From Bog-473 sp963828825 (GTDB taxonomy: Bacteria; Actinomycetota; Acidimicrobiia; Acidimicrobiales; RAAP-2): a DNA stretch of 64,000 nucleotides. Positions 11,110-20,088 of the stretch are shown in pieces (the stretch's first letter is position 1; each line of letters opens with the position of its first letter). The stretch is from the NCBI GenBank assembly GCA_963828825.1, contig CAWHGF010000004.1, forward strand, positions 992,001-1,056,000, given 5' to 3'. The position numbers and the translations under genes are program-made. The notes below the pieces were generated by a model that did no database searches, was not told the origin of the DNA, and saw only the letters and a list, made by a program, of their open reading frames with translations.

Positions 11110-11478
11110 ATGCCCGAAGTACCCAGCAACATCACCAACCTCTCCAAGGGTGTCACAGACCTCGCCCGCGACGCCGCCTACGTGGCCGTCGGCCTCGGCG
11201 TGCTCGGTTACCAGCGGGCCCAGGTGCAGCGGGTCGAGCTCCAGAACCGGCTGTCCAAGGACTTCGCGCTGGACCAGCGCATCGACGAGGTTCGCCAGGG
11301 CGTGGCCAAGGGCTATCTCCAGATCGACGACCTGGCCGAGACGGCCGAGCACTTCGTCGAGACGACCCTGCAGCCGCTCGAGGACAGGCTGCCCTCCTCG
11401 GTCACCCAGGTGACGGCCAAGGCCCGGGAGCAGGTTCGTGAGGTCCGGATTCAGATCCGCCAGCACGTGGGCGCCTGA
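11110..11478 (+). CDS. Small helical protein of unknown function
   Basis: A 122-residue protein with no domain I can name. It starts MPEVPSNITNLSKGVTDLARDAAYVAVG and has a mildly hydrophobic, glycine-containing stretch (YVAVGLGVLGYQRAQ), then an amphipathic, charge-rich helical remainder ending in REQVREVRIQIRQHVGA. The pattern could suit a membrane-associated or heparin-binding-like helical protein, but that is only a resemblance. ATG 11110 is chosen because AGGAGG sits seven bases upstream; an in-frame ATG at 11083 lacks such a site. It is transcribed divergently from the big glycosyltransferase and convergently with the epimerase, so it is probably monocistronic. Confidence 0.75.
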   Translation: MPEVPSNITNLSKGVTDLARDAAYVAVGLGVLGYQRAQVQRVELQNRLSKDFALDQRIDEVRQGVAKGYLQIDDLAETAEHFVETTLQPLEDRLPSSVTQVTAKAREQVREVRIQIRQHVGA

Positions 11479-11512
11479 GCACCACCACTCCGCGCACCGA
11501 TGACGCTCGCCG

Positions 11513-12403
11513 TCAGTCCGCCTCCCACGAGGCCAGGACGTCGGCGAGCGTCGTCGCGAGGGGGATGTCCGACTGCCAGCCCGTGGAGACCCGGAGCCGT
11601 TCGGGACTCCCGCGCAACACCGGCACGTCGACCGGCCGCACCAGCTCGGGGTCCGTCTCGAGCGTGAGGTCTGCCCCCGCCAATTCGAGCAGTTGCGCAG
11701 CGACCTCGGACATGGCCACGTCCCGGCCCGAGCAGACGTTGTACACCTCGCCGGGGTCGCCTCTCTGCACCAGGAGCCGGTAGGCCGCCACCACGTCACG
11801 CACGTCGGTGAAATCGCGCCGGGTCGTCAGGGTGCCCACGCGCAACGACCGGGCCCCACTCCGTCTGGCCTCCACGATCCGCTTGGCCAGCGCGGGCACG
11901 AAGAAATTGGGCGATTGGCCCGGGCCGATGTGGTTGAAGGGCCGGACGACCACGACGGGCTGGCCGTAGCCACGCCAGGCCTGTAGCGCCACCGCCTCCG
12001 CCGCCAGCTTGCTGGCCGCGTAGGGACTGGCGGGGGCCGTGGGGGTGTCCTCGTCGAGCGGCAGCTGGTCGGGGGTCACGACTCCGTACACCTCGGCCGA
12101 GCTGACGACCAGGACGCGGGTGCTCCCCCCGATCGAACGGGCCGCCGCCAGGATCTCCGCCGTGCCGAGCACGTTGACGCGCAGCACCTGGCCCGGGTTC
12201 TCCCAGCTCTCCCCGACGTGGGTCATGGCGGCCAGGTGGTAGACGGCCTCCGGCTCGAGGTCGGCCATGACCCGGCGGACGGCGGCGCCGTCCGCCACGT
12301 CCGTCTCGATGTCGATCACGGCGACCTCGTCCCCGTGGCTCTTGAGGTGTGCGGCCAGCCACTGGCCGACAAAGCCCTTTCCGCCGGTGATCAGCGCGCG
12401 CAT
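11513..12403 (-). CDS. NAD(P)-dependent sugar epimerase/dehydratase, GDP-mannose branch
   Basis: Extended short-chain dehydrogenase of 296 residues acting on a nucleotide sugar. The Rossmann glycine motif GGKGFVGQW is at residues 7-15, VYHLAA follows near 61, and the catalytic Tyr-x3-Lys is SPYAASKLAAE. The segment RRDFTDVRDVVAAYRLL is typical of the GDP-4-keto-6-deoxy-mannose reductase (Rmd) and GDP-mannose 4,6-dehydratase group. That fits the mannose genes elsewhere in the window, although a neighbouring dehydratase is not present, so the exact reaction is uncertain. ATG 12403 (MRALITGG) is used rather than upstream ATGs because the Rossmann strand begins there. It lies ten bases after the GT4 gene and probably forms an operon with the three glycosyltransferases. 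Confidence 0.87.
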   Translation of the reverse strand: MRALITGGKGFVGQWLAAHLKSHGDEVAVIDIETDVADGAAVRRVMADLEPEAVYHLAAMTHVGESWENPGQVLRVNVLGTAEILAAARSIGGSTRVLVVSSAEVYGVVTPDQLPLDEDTPTAPASPYAASKLAAEAVALQAWRGYGQPVVVVRPFNHIGPGQSPNFFVPALAKRIVEARRSGARSLRVGTLTTRRDFTDVRDVVAAYRLLVQRGDPGEVYNVCSGRDVAMSEVAAQLLELAGADLTLETDPELVRPVDVPVLRGSPERLRVSTGWQSDIPLATTLADVLASWEAD

Positions 12404-12413
12404 GCGCGGAACC

Positions 12414-13559
12414 CTACTGCGAGGTCGCCCGGGCGAGCGCATAGGCACGGAGGTGCCGCACCACGCTGGCCTCCCAGGTCCGCTCCCCCGCCACGGCCAG
12501 CCCGAGCGACCGGCGTGCCGTGGCCGGACCCTCCTGGAGCACCGTGCCCACGGCGGCGGCGAGTCCGGCGACGTCGCCGGGCGGGACGAGGAGCGCGGCA
12601 GCCCCGGCCATCTCGGCCATCGCCGTGCCCTCCGTCGTCACCAGCGGCGCGCCGCAGGCCAGGGCCTCCAAGGCGGGCAGCCCGAACCCCTCCTCGAGCG
12701 CCGGGTAGGCCACCACCGCCGCCTGGCGGAGGAGCGCCGGGACGGCCTGGTCCGGCAGGTAACCGGTGCGCACGATGCGCTCGGGATGCCGGGCCGCGGC
12801 GAGCGCCCGCTCGGTCTCTGCCATGCCCCAACCCGTCTGTCCCCCGAGCACCAGGACCGCATCCGGCTGGGTGCGGGCCACCTGGTCGAAGGCGCCGATG
12901 AGCGGGACGAGCCCCTTGCGGGGCTCGAGCGTGCCGACGAAGGCGACCAGCGGCCGGTCGACCGGCACGCCCAGCGCTCCGAGCACGGCGCGGTCCGCCC
13001 CCTCGGCCGGCTCGCGCGGCGAGAAGCGCTCGTGGTCGACCCCATGGGGCGCCACCACCACGGGCGCGCGGACGTCACACCACTCACGCAGGCGGTCCTC
13101 GGTCACCTGACTCACGCAGATCAGCACGCCGGCGTGGCGGGCGGCGCGGCGGATGGCGCGGCGGAAGAAGGCCGCCTTGGAGCGCACATGCCACTCGGGA
13201 TGGTCGAAGAAGGTGCAATCGTGGATCGTCACGGCACAGGGCACCGGCGACCGGGCGGGCATCGTGTAGTGGGGACCGTGGTGGACCTGCACCCCGACGG
13301 AGCGCAGCACGGAACCGAGCCGGAGCTGCTCGAAGACCAGTCGGCCCGGCCGCGAGACCGGGACCGCCCCCCGTACCGCCGCGCCGGCGGCGAGGCCGCG
13401 CCAGCGCGCCTCGTCGCCACGGCGGGCCATGAGCGCCAGTCCGACCTCGTCGCGCCCGGCGAGTCCGCGCGCCAGCGCCATGGTGTAGTAGCCGGCACCC
13501 CCGGGCCGCGCCGGAACGGCCGAGACGTCGAGCGAGAGGTCGAGGTGATCGCCCGTCAT
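12414..13559 (-). CDS. Glycosyltransferase family 4
   Basis: A 381-residue GT-B enzyme that transfers a sugar from an activated donor during polysaccharide assembly. The N-terminal acceptor domain starts LDLSLDVSAVPARPGGAGYY and includes VTIHDCTFFDHPEW. The C-terminal donor domain has FVGTLEPRKGL, then GYLPDQAVPALLRQA and the E-x7-E motif EEGFGLPALEALA. The ATG overlaps the stop of the preceding GT4 gene as ATGA. Donor and acceptor cannot be inferred from sequence; the adjacent GDP-sugar epimerase suggests a deoxyhexose or mannose. Confidence 0.9.
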   Translation of the reverse strand: MTGDHLDLSLDVSAVPARPGGAGYYTMALARGLAGRDEVGLALMARRGDEARWRGLAAGAAVRGAVPVSRPGRLVFEQLRLGSVLRSVGVQVHHGPHYTMPARSPVPCAVTIHDCTFFDHPEWHVRSKAAFFRRAIRRAARHAGVLICVSQVTEDRLREWCDVRAPVVVAPHGVDHERFSPREPAEGADRAVLGALGVPVDRPLVAFVGTLEPRKGLVPLIGAFDQVARTQPDAVLVLGGQTGWGMAETERALAAARHPERIVRTGYLPDQAVPALLRQAAVVAYPALEEGFGLPALEALACGAPLVTTEGTAMAEMAGAAALLVPPGDVAGLAAAVGTVLQEGPATARRSLGLAVAGERTWEASVVRHLRAYALARATSQ

Positions 13560-14710
13560 CGCAGGGACCGCCACAGATCGACGTGGGCGAGGGCGGCATC
13601 GTGCCAGGTACGCGTCGAGGCGTGGGCGGTACCTTGACGCGCCAGCTCGGCCCGCAGGGCGTCGTCGGTCAGGACCGCGGTGAGTCCGGCGGCGATGTCG
13701 TGGACGTCCAGCGGGTCCACGATGCGGGCGGGTGCCGGACCCACCGCGCCGAGGTCCTGCACACTCGGCACTTCGTCGGACACCAGTGTCGGGATGCCGG
13801 CGTGCATTGCCTCCAGAGGCGGCAGTCCGTAGCCCTCCGTGAGCGGCACGTAGGCGAAGGCGCGGGCCCGCCGGTAGAGCTCGGCCAGGACGGCATCCGG
13901 GACGGGGCCGGTGAGGACGACGTGGTCCTCTTCGCGGGGCGCCGCCGGCTCGGAGCCCCAGCCGGCGGGGCCGACGATCACGAGTGGCCACGGGCTCGGC
14001 AGCGAGTCGTGCATCTGGCGGAAGGCCTGCACCAGGCGGCCCATGTTCTTCCGGGGCTCGAGCGTGCCCACAGTCAGGAGGAACTCCCCAGAGACGCCCA
14101 CCCGCCGGAGAAGGGCGTCCGTCGCGTCGGGGTCGGGGACGGGCAGATGATCGGCACCGTTGGGCACCACCGTGAGACGACTCTCGTCGATACCCATCGC
14201 CATCAGATCGGCCGCCACCAGTCGCGACGAGACGACCAGCGCCGCACCGGATGCGTCGACACGCCGGAGCGCCGCCTCGTGCCAGCGCACCCCGCGCGGC
14301 GTCGTCGCTTCGGGGTGCCGCCGCCACGCCACGTCGTGCACCGTCACGACCAGCCGTCCCGCGCTCGAAGGACGGAGCCCGGGCGAAGCCAGCGACACCG
14401 AGTGGACGATGTCGAAGCCCGCTGGGGCGCGCGACAACCCGTGGTCCCAGGCCCGGCTCAGGAGGGGATTCGGGAGCCACGACGTGAGGACCGGCCGCCC
14501 GAAGGTGGCCAACGGGTCGGCCGCGCCACCAGGTGCCCGGCTGGCCAGGAGGGTCACCTCCGCCGCGCCGCCGTCCGCCGCGCCGCCGTCCGCCGCCCCG
14601 CCGGCCAACCCACCCAGCAGGCCGCGCACGTACACGCCGATGCCGCCGGGCACGCGCCGCCGGAGCTGCTCCACGACGAGGAGCACCGTCGGGGCGGATC
14701 GTTCAGCCAC
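13556..14710 (-). CDS. Glycosyltransferase family 4
   Basis: A 384-residue GT-B glycosyltransferase. The acceptor domain opens with TVLLVVEQLRRRVPGGIGVY and contains VTVHDVAWRRHPE. The donor domain shows LLTVGTLEPRKNMGRL, VVLTGPVPDAVLAELY and TEGYGLPPLEAMHAG. A short tandem repeat encodes an AADGG-type repeat near residues 33-50, unusual inside this fold. GTG 14710 is chosen from the position of the first beta strand. Its start overlaps the end of the upstream GT4 gene by eight bases, and its stop overlaps the downstream start by four. The three GT4 genes are therefore one operon, likely adding successive residues of one glycan. Confidence 0.9.
   Translation of the reverse strand: MAERSAPTVLLVVEQLRRRVPGGIGVYVRGLLGGLAGGAADGGAADGGAAEVTLLASRAPGGAADPLATFGRPVLTSWLPNPLLSRAWDHGLSRAPAGFDIVHSVSLASPGLRPSSAGRLVVTVHDVAWRRHPEATTPRGVRWHEAALRRVDASGAALVVSSRLVAADLMAMGIDESRLTVVPNGADHLPVPDPDATDALLRRVGVSGEFLLTVGTLEPRKNMGRLVQAFRQMHDSLPSPWPLVIVGPAGWGSEPAAPREEDHVVLTGPVPDAVLAELYRRARAFAYVPLTEGYGLPPLEAMHAGIPTLVSDEVPSVQDLGAVGPAPARIVDPLDVHDIAAGLTAVLTDDALRAELARQGTAHASTRTWHDAALAHVDLWRSLR
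14561..14605 (-). repeat. 15-base tandem repeat inside a GT4 gene
   Basis: Two perfect copies of CGCCGCGCCGCCGTC (plus strand, 14561-14575 and 14576-14590) are followed by a third copy with two differences. Each unit is five codons, so copy-number change would keep frame and lengthen the Gly/Ala/Asp loop near the N-terminus of the glycosyltransferase. Confidence 0.75.
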
Positions 14711-15807
14711 GGGCGGCCACGGCGTCGCGATAGAGCGTCTCGAGTCCGGCGCCACAGCGCTCCCACGAATAGCGGCCCGAGCATGTCGTGCCCGCGGCAA
14801 TGAGGCGACGGCGCTGCGCCTCGTCGCCCAGGCACGTGTCGAGCGCTTCGACCAGGCCGTCGTGATCGCCGGCCTCGACCAGCAGCGCACCGTCGCCGAG
14901 CACCTCGGGCAACGAGCCGGCGCGTGTCGCCACCACCGGTACCCCGGCGCGCATGGCCTGCAGCGGCGGAAACCCGAACCCCTCGTAGAGGGAGGGATAG
15001 GCCAGCACACTGGCCCGGGAGAGCAGCGCGGCGAGATCGGTCTGCGCAACCCAACCCGTGCGAGCGATCCTGCTCCGCACCGGCGATGTGGAAATGGCGG
15101 AGCCGAGCGCCTGCTCGCCCCATCCCGGCGGGCCGGCGAGGACGAGCGCCACGTCGCCATGGCGGGCGGCGACCACGTCGAAGGCCCGGACAAGCCCCGG
15201 CAGGTCCTTGCCGCGGCTCGGCCGTCCCGATGGCCAGGCAGAAGCGTCCGGCGCCCGAGGGGAGGACGCGCCGCAGCGCCGCCGCCACCTCCGCCTCCGC
15301 CGGGACCGGCAGGTCGGGGACACCGGGATGGACGACGCGCACGCGGGACGGCTCGACGTCGAAGGCCTCCGCCACCTCGCCGGCGACGAAGGCTGAATCG
15401 GTGTGGACCCAGGCGCCCCGACCGATGGCGCGCCTGATCAACCCCGGGTAGGCGAGGGTCGCCTCGTCGCACAGCTCGGGGTGGTGCAGCGGCGTGAGGT
15501 CGTGCACGGAGACGACGGCGGCGGCGCGACCCGTGGGCGGCACCAGGAAATTGGTCCCGTGCACGACGTCGGCGGCGCCGATGAACCACTCCAGGGGTGG
15601 CGCGTCCCATCGCGCCCACAGTGCGTGCAGGGGACGGGCCGGCATGGGGCGCTGCCGGGCGGCGACGCCGTCCGGCAGGTGCTCGTCCATCAGCCGGCGC
15701 CGGCGCCAGCTGATGGCGTACGCCCGCGGGTCGACGCCGGGGCGCTGCGCCAGAGCCGCCAGCGCGCCGTGGCAGAACGCCCCGACGCCCGTGGGGAGCC
15801 CGAGCAA
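14703..15807 (-). CDS. Glycosyltransferase family 4, interrupted by a one-base frameshift
   Basis: The N-terminal GT-B half (TPLLGLPTGVGAFCHGALAA, VVSVHDLTPLHHPE) reads to FCLAIGTAEPR near 15215, then coding continues one frame over with KDLPGLVRAFDVV, GWVAQTDLAALLSRA and YEGFGFPPLQAMRAG to the stop at 14703. The expected motif is GTAEPRKDL, so one extra base lies within about 15208-15216. The start is also poor. Coding-like sequence (LRVALDATP) extends about eight residues upstream of TTG 15807 without ATG, GTG or TTG, so the true start may use CTG or be hidden by another error. It is either a sequencing artefact or a recent pseudogene; the intact neighbours favour the first. Confidence 0.78.
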
Positions 15808-15872
15808 CGGCGTGGCGTCGAGTGCGACGCGCAGGCGTGCCGGACCCGCAGCCCGTGACGTGTCGACGGTGC

Positions 15873-16700
15873 TCAGGTCGTGATCGCCCCGTCGATGGAG
15901 AGGATCGCCCCGGTGACATAGTCCGCCTCGTGCGAACCGAGGTAGGCGAAGGCGCCGGCGATCTCGTGCGGGTAGGCGAAGCCGATCGGGGTCATCAAGC
16001 GCTCAATCAGCTTCCAATCGGCATCTTCGGGCGGCCCGAAGTTGTGGATGATCGGCGTGTCGACGCCGCCCGGCGCCACGCCGTTGACGCGTATGCCGCG
16101 CGCCATGTACTCGACCGCCAGCGCCTTCGTCAGCATTTTGACGCCGCCCTTGGACGCGCAGTACGCCGCCGAGTAGGGCTGGCCGATCACACCCGCCGTC
16201 GAGACGGTGTTGACGATGGCCCCACCCCGCTCGAGCATGCCCGGCAACACCGCCCGGCACATGAGGAAGGTCCCCGTCAGGTTGACCGCGATGATCTTGT
16301 CCCACCCGCTCAACGACTGGTCGGGCGTATGGGCGAACCCGCCGATACCGGCGATGTTGCACAGATTGGTGATGGATCCCAACTCCTCGGCGGCCCGGGT
16401 CACGGCAGCCGTGACGGCGTCCTCATCCGTGACGTCGCAACGCAAGGCGATGGCACGGCCACCTGCACCGGCGGCCTCGACATTGATCTCCGCCGTCACG
16501 GCGTCGATGGCCTCGGCGGCGACGTCGAGACAGGCCACGGCGGCGCCCTCGGCGGCGAGACGGCGCGCCGTGGCGCGCCCGATGCCCGAACCGGACCCGG
16601 TGACCAGCGCCACCCGCCCCGCGTAGCGGCCGGGGGTGATCGCCTCGGGGGCGGTCCCCCGGTTCGGATCGGACTCCCCGACTCTTGTCGTGGGGCTCAT
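15873..16700 (-). CDS. Short-chain dehydrogenase/reductase (SDR)
   Basis: A 275-residue NAD(P)-dependent oxidoreductase of the classical SDR type. The cofactor motif TGSGSGIG is near residue 34, the structural NIAG near 113, the catalytic serine in NTVSTAGVIG, and the catalytic Tyr-x3-Lys in YCASK. An N-terminal extension of about 27 residues precedes the Rossmann strand. ATG 16700 has a good ribosome binding site (AAGGAG) and overlaps the acyl-CoA ligase stop as ATGA, so the pair is co-translated. That suggests an acyl or hydroxyacyl substrate, but classical SDRs are too broad for a firm reaction. Confidence 0.9.
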   Translation of the reverse strand: MSPTTRVGESDPNRGTAPEAITPGRYAGRVALVTGSGSGIGRATARRLAAEGAAVACLDVAAEAIDAVTAEINVEAAGAGGRAIALRCDVTDEDAVTAAVTRAAEELGSITNLCNIAGIGGFAHTPDQSLSGWDKIIAVNLTGTFLMCRAVLPGMLERGGAIVNTVSTAGVIGQPYSAAYCASKGGVKMLTKALAVEYMARGIRVNGVAPGGVDTPIIHNFGPPEDADWKLIERLMTPIGFAYPHEIAGAFAYLGSHEADYVTGAILSIDGAITT

Positions 16701-18354
16701 GCACGCTCCTTCTCGTCTTCTTCTCCGGTTGGGCCACTGCCTAGCACCCCGGCGCCGGGGCGACGACTCCGCCGCAGACCGGCCCGGCGTTCCTCCGCGC
16801 CACCCGCCGCCAGCGCCGCAAGGCGCACGGCGTCGACCTTCATCATCGGGGTCAGCGGCAGCTCGTCGACCACGACGAGCGCGTCCGGGGCCTTGTAGTC
16901 GGAGAGCTCCCGGGCGCAGTGCGCGCGCAGTCCGGCCAGGTCGGGCTGTGTTCCCGCCTCGGCGACCACGACCGCCACGCCGACTTCGCCCAGGACGTCG
17001 TCGGGCATTCCGACCACGGCCGCCCGGGCCACGGCCGGGTGCGAGGAGAGGGCCTCCTCGACCTCGGCCGGGTAGACGTTGTAGCCGCCCCGGATGTAGC
17101 GCTCATGGGCCCGGCCGGAAAGCTGCAGATTGCCTTCGGGGGTGAGCCGCCCGAAGTCTCCCGTGGTCAGCCACCCGTCAGCGCCGAGCACGTCGCTCGT
17201 GGCCGACGCGTCCACCAGCTCCTCGACGGGGCGCCCCCGGCCCGGGCCGCGCCCCAGTAGCCGCGCATGGCCGCGGCGGACCGCAAAAGGACGCGACCGA
17301 CCGTCCCGGCGGGCACGGGTTGGCCGCCATCGTCGACGATGGCGAGCTCGACGCCCGCCACCGCGTGCCCCACCGTCGTCGCCACCTCCTCGTCGGACGA
17401 CGTCAGTGTCGTGCCGGTCCCCAGGGAGGACTCCGTCGACGTGTAGCGCACGACGACGGGCACCCCGAAGCGGCGGCGCACGTCGGCCACCATGGACGCC
17501 GTCATGCGCGCCGCGCCCGTTCCGGCGACACGCAGGGCACTCAGGTCGGCCCGCGGCAGTTCCTCACTGTCGAGCATGAGCGCCCATTGCGTCGGCACAC
17601 CCTGGGCCACGGTCACGCCCTCGCCCGCCATGATGCGGATGGCGTCGTCGGCCCGCCACGGGGTCGGCGTGACGATGGTGGTGACGGCGTTGGCGATCTC
17701 GTCCCAGGCGCGCGTCATGTAGCCCACGTGGGCGAAGGGCAACGGGGACAGGCGGCGATCTCCGGGTTGGCTCAGCACATCCGTGCCCCGGGCGACTGCG
17801 GCCAGGTTCGAGTGGTCGAACAGGGCACCCTTGGGCTTGCCCGTGGTCCCGCTGGTCCAGACGACGGCCACCGGGTCGGAGGAGGTCAGCTCGGTCCAGG
17901 TGTCCGGCGCCGGCCCAGCCCACCAGGTCCGGGCCTCGGCGCGGGTGACCACCTCTGCGCCTCCCGCATCGGGAGGCGGTCCCACCGCGGGGTCGACCAC
18001 GAGGAGGACCGGCACGGCACGGTCCACAATGGAGGCCATCTCGCCGGCCCCCATGCGCGGGTTGATCCCCGACGTGATGGCCCCGAGGCGCAGCAGCCCG
18101 GCATAGAGCACGGCGTACTCGATGCACGACGGCAGGAGCAGGCAGACGACATCGCCCTTGGCCACGCCGAGGCGGGCCAGGTGGCCGGCCACGCCGTCGG
18201 CGGCGCGATCCCATTCGGCGAAGGTCAAGGTGCGACGGCCGCCGCCCTCGCCTTCGGGCTCGACGTACGCCTCGACGTCGCCGTTGACCCGCGCCGCCTC
18301 CCGGAGGACCGACACCACGGTGTCGTGCTGATCCAACGGGATGCGCACTGGCAT
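16697..18354 (-). CDS. Acyl-CoA synthetase (AMP-binding), interrupted by a one-base frameshift
   Basis: ANL-superfamily adenylate-forming enzyme that activates a carboxylic acid to its CoA thioester. The large N-terminal domain starts MPVRIPLDQHDTVVSVLREA and holds the P-loop TSGTTGKPKG near residue 168 and the YTSTESS region. The frame runs to MRGYWGAARAGGAP near 17235, where one base seems missing. The C-terminal domain continues in the next frame with LVDASATSDVLGADGWLTTG, then GRAHERYIRGGYNVYPAEVE and the catalytic lysine region PLTPMMKVDAVRLAAL. Together the pieces make about 550 residues, the usual length. The stop overlaps the SDR start (ATGA). Substrate could be a fatty or aromatic acid. 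Confidence 0.85.
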
Positions 18355-18420
18355 GGCGGGCGGCGATGGTACCAGGGGTGGCCGGAACGGCCCGTCTCCG
18401 GGCGATCCTATGCTCGCGGC

Positions 18421-19368
18421 GTGCTGGTGGCCCTGTGCGGCGGCGTCGGGGCCGCTCGAATGCTCTCCGGGCTCGTGCGCGTCGTCCCGTCCGCCGACAT
18501 CACGGCGATTGTCAACGTGGGCGACGACATGGTGCTGCACGGCCTCCACATCAGCCCGGACCTCGATACCGTCACCTACACCCTCGCCGGCATGGACAAC
18601 CGGGACACCGGATGGGGCGTGGCCGGCGAGAGCTGGGCGGTCATGGACGAGCTGGCGCGGTTGGGCGGCGAAGACTGGTTCCGGCTGGGCGACCGCGACC
18701 TGGCCACACACCTGTTCCGGACGGGCCGGCTCCGGGGCGGTGCGCCGCTGAGCACGGTCACGGCGGAACTGTCCAGCCGGCGCGGCATCGCGGTGCGGCT
18801 CGTTCCGGCGACCGACGACCCGCTCCGCACCCGGGTCACACTGGCCGAGGCGAGTGCACTGGGCCCACCGGGGACCGAGGTCGGCTTCCAGGACTACTTC
18901 GTCCGGCTCCGTCACGACGTGCCGGTTCGTGGCGTGCGCTTCGAGGGGGCGGCCACGGCGCGGCCCGCTCCCGGGGTAATGGAATCCCTCGGCGAGGCGG
19001 ACGCCGTCGTGGTGTGCCCCTCGAACCCCGTGGTCTCGATCGGCCCGGTCCTGGCCGTCCCCGGTGTGCGCGAGGCGCTGATGGCCCGCCGGGACCAGGT
19101 CGTGGCCGTGTCGCCCATCGTGGCCGGCGCGGCGCTCAAGGGGCCGGCCGACCGGCTCATGGCCGAGCTCGGCACCGAGCCCTCCGTGGTCGGGGTGGCC
19201 CGGCTGTACGCGCCGTGGGTCGGCACACTCGTGGTGGACGTCGCCGACGCCTCCCATGCGGGGGCCATTGAGGCCGAGGGCCTGCGCTGCGTCGTGACAC
19301 CCACCGTGATGAGCAGTCCGGAGCGGGCGCAGGACCTGGCCCGGGCGGTGGTCGATGCCGCCGGCTGA
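18421..19368 (+). CDS. cofD: 2-phospho-L-lactate transferase (coenzyme F420 biosynthesis)
   Basis: CofD/FbiA joins the phospho-lactyl (or phosphoenolpyruvyl) moiety from its guanylyl donor to the deazaflavin Fo. The 315-residue sequence begins VLVALCGGVGAARM and contains VNVGDDMVLHGLHISPDLDT, DTGWGVAGESW and VVCPSNPVVSIGPVL, all characteristic of this family. GTG 18421 directly precedes the first beta strand. cofE follows with a 14-base overlap, giving an F420 mini-operon. The genes for Fo synthesis and guanylylation (fbiC, cofC/fbiD) are not in the window. In mycobacteria the gene is called fbiA. Confidence 0.95.
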   Translation: MLVALCGGVGAARMLSGLVRVVPSADITAIVNVGDDMVLHGLHISPDLDTVTYTLAGMDNRDTGWGVAGESWAVMDELARLGGEDWFRLGDRDLATHLFRTGRLRGGAPLSTVTAELSSRRGIAVRLVPATDDPLRTRVTLAEASALGPPGTEVGFQDYFVRLRHDVPVRGVRFEGAATARPAPGVMESLGEADAVVVCPSNPVVSIGPVLAVPGVREALMARRDQVVAVSPIVAGAALKGPADRLMAELGTEPSVVGVARLYAPWVGTLVVDVADASHAGAIEAEGLRCVVTPTVMSSPERAQDLARAVVDAAG

Positions 19369-20086
19369 GGGCGTGCACGTGTTCCCCCTCGCCGGTATCG
19401 GCGAGGTGACACCGGGGACCGACCTGGCCGCACTCATCGCCCGCGCCGTCGCGCCGGCAGACCCCGAGGGACCCGAGCTCGCGGCCGGCGATGTCGTCGT
19501 GGTCACCCAGAAGATCGTCTCGAAGGCGGAGGGCCGTCTGGTCGAACTCGACCATGGGGACCCGGCGGCCAAGCTCGCCCTGGTGCGCCAGGAGTCGGTC
19601 CGGGTACTGCGCCGGCGGGGCGACCTGGTGATCAGCGAGACACGCCACGGATTCATCTGCGCCAACGCCGGGGTCGACCTGTCCAACGTGGCGGACGGGA
19701 CCGCAGCGTTGCTCCCCGACGACTCGGACCGCTCGGCCCGCCGCATCCGGGCCGGGCTGCAGAACGCCCTGGGGATCGAGCTCGGCGTCATCGTCTCGGA
19801 CACATTCGGGCGGCCATGGCGGCGAGGCGTCACCGATGTCGCCATCGGGTGCGCCGGCGTCGCCGCAGTGGTGGATCTGAAGGGAACGACCGATGCCGGC
19901 GGCCGTGAGCTCGTCGCCACGGAGATCTGCGTCGCCGACGAGCTGGCCTCCGCTGCGGAGCTGGTGATGGGCAAAGATCGCGGCGTCCCGGTGGCGGTCG
20001 TGCGTGGAGTGCCGCCGGAGTGGTTACGCCCGGCCTCGGTCCGCGCCGAGGTGATCCGGCCTCCGGACGAAGACCTCTTCCGCTGA
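19355..20086 (+). CDS. cofE: Coenzyme F420-0:L-glutamate ligase
   Basis: Adds L-glutamate residues to F420-0 in a GTP-dependent reaction. The 243-residue chain has VFPLAGIGEVTPGTDLA near the start, VVVTQKIVSKAEGRLV, GFICANAGVDLSN and VSDTFGRPWRRGVTDVAIGCAG, matching CofE. It is the stand-alone ligase form; the C-terminal FMN-binding nitroreductase-like domain of mycobacterial FbiB is absent. ATG 19355 overlaps the end of cofD by 14 bases. A TTA codon lies at 20024. The stop is two bases from the end of the convergent epimerase gene. Confidence 0.95.
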   Translation: MPPAEGVHVFPLAGIGEVTPGTDLAALIARAVAPADPEGPELAAGDVVVVTQKIVSKAEGRLVELDHGDPAAKLALVRQESVRVLRRRGDLVISETRHGFICANAGVDLSNVADGTAALLPDDSDRSARRIRAGLQNALGIELGVIVSDTFGRPWRRGVTDVAIGCAGVAAVVDLKGTTDAGGRELVATEICVADELASAAELVMGKDRGVPVAVVRGVPPEWLRPASVRAEVIRPPDEDLFR

Positions 20087-20088
20087 CG

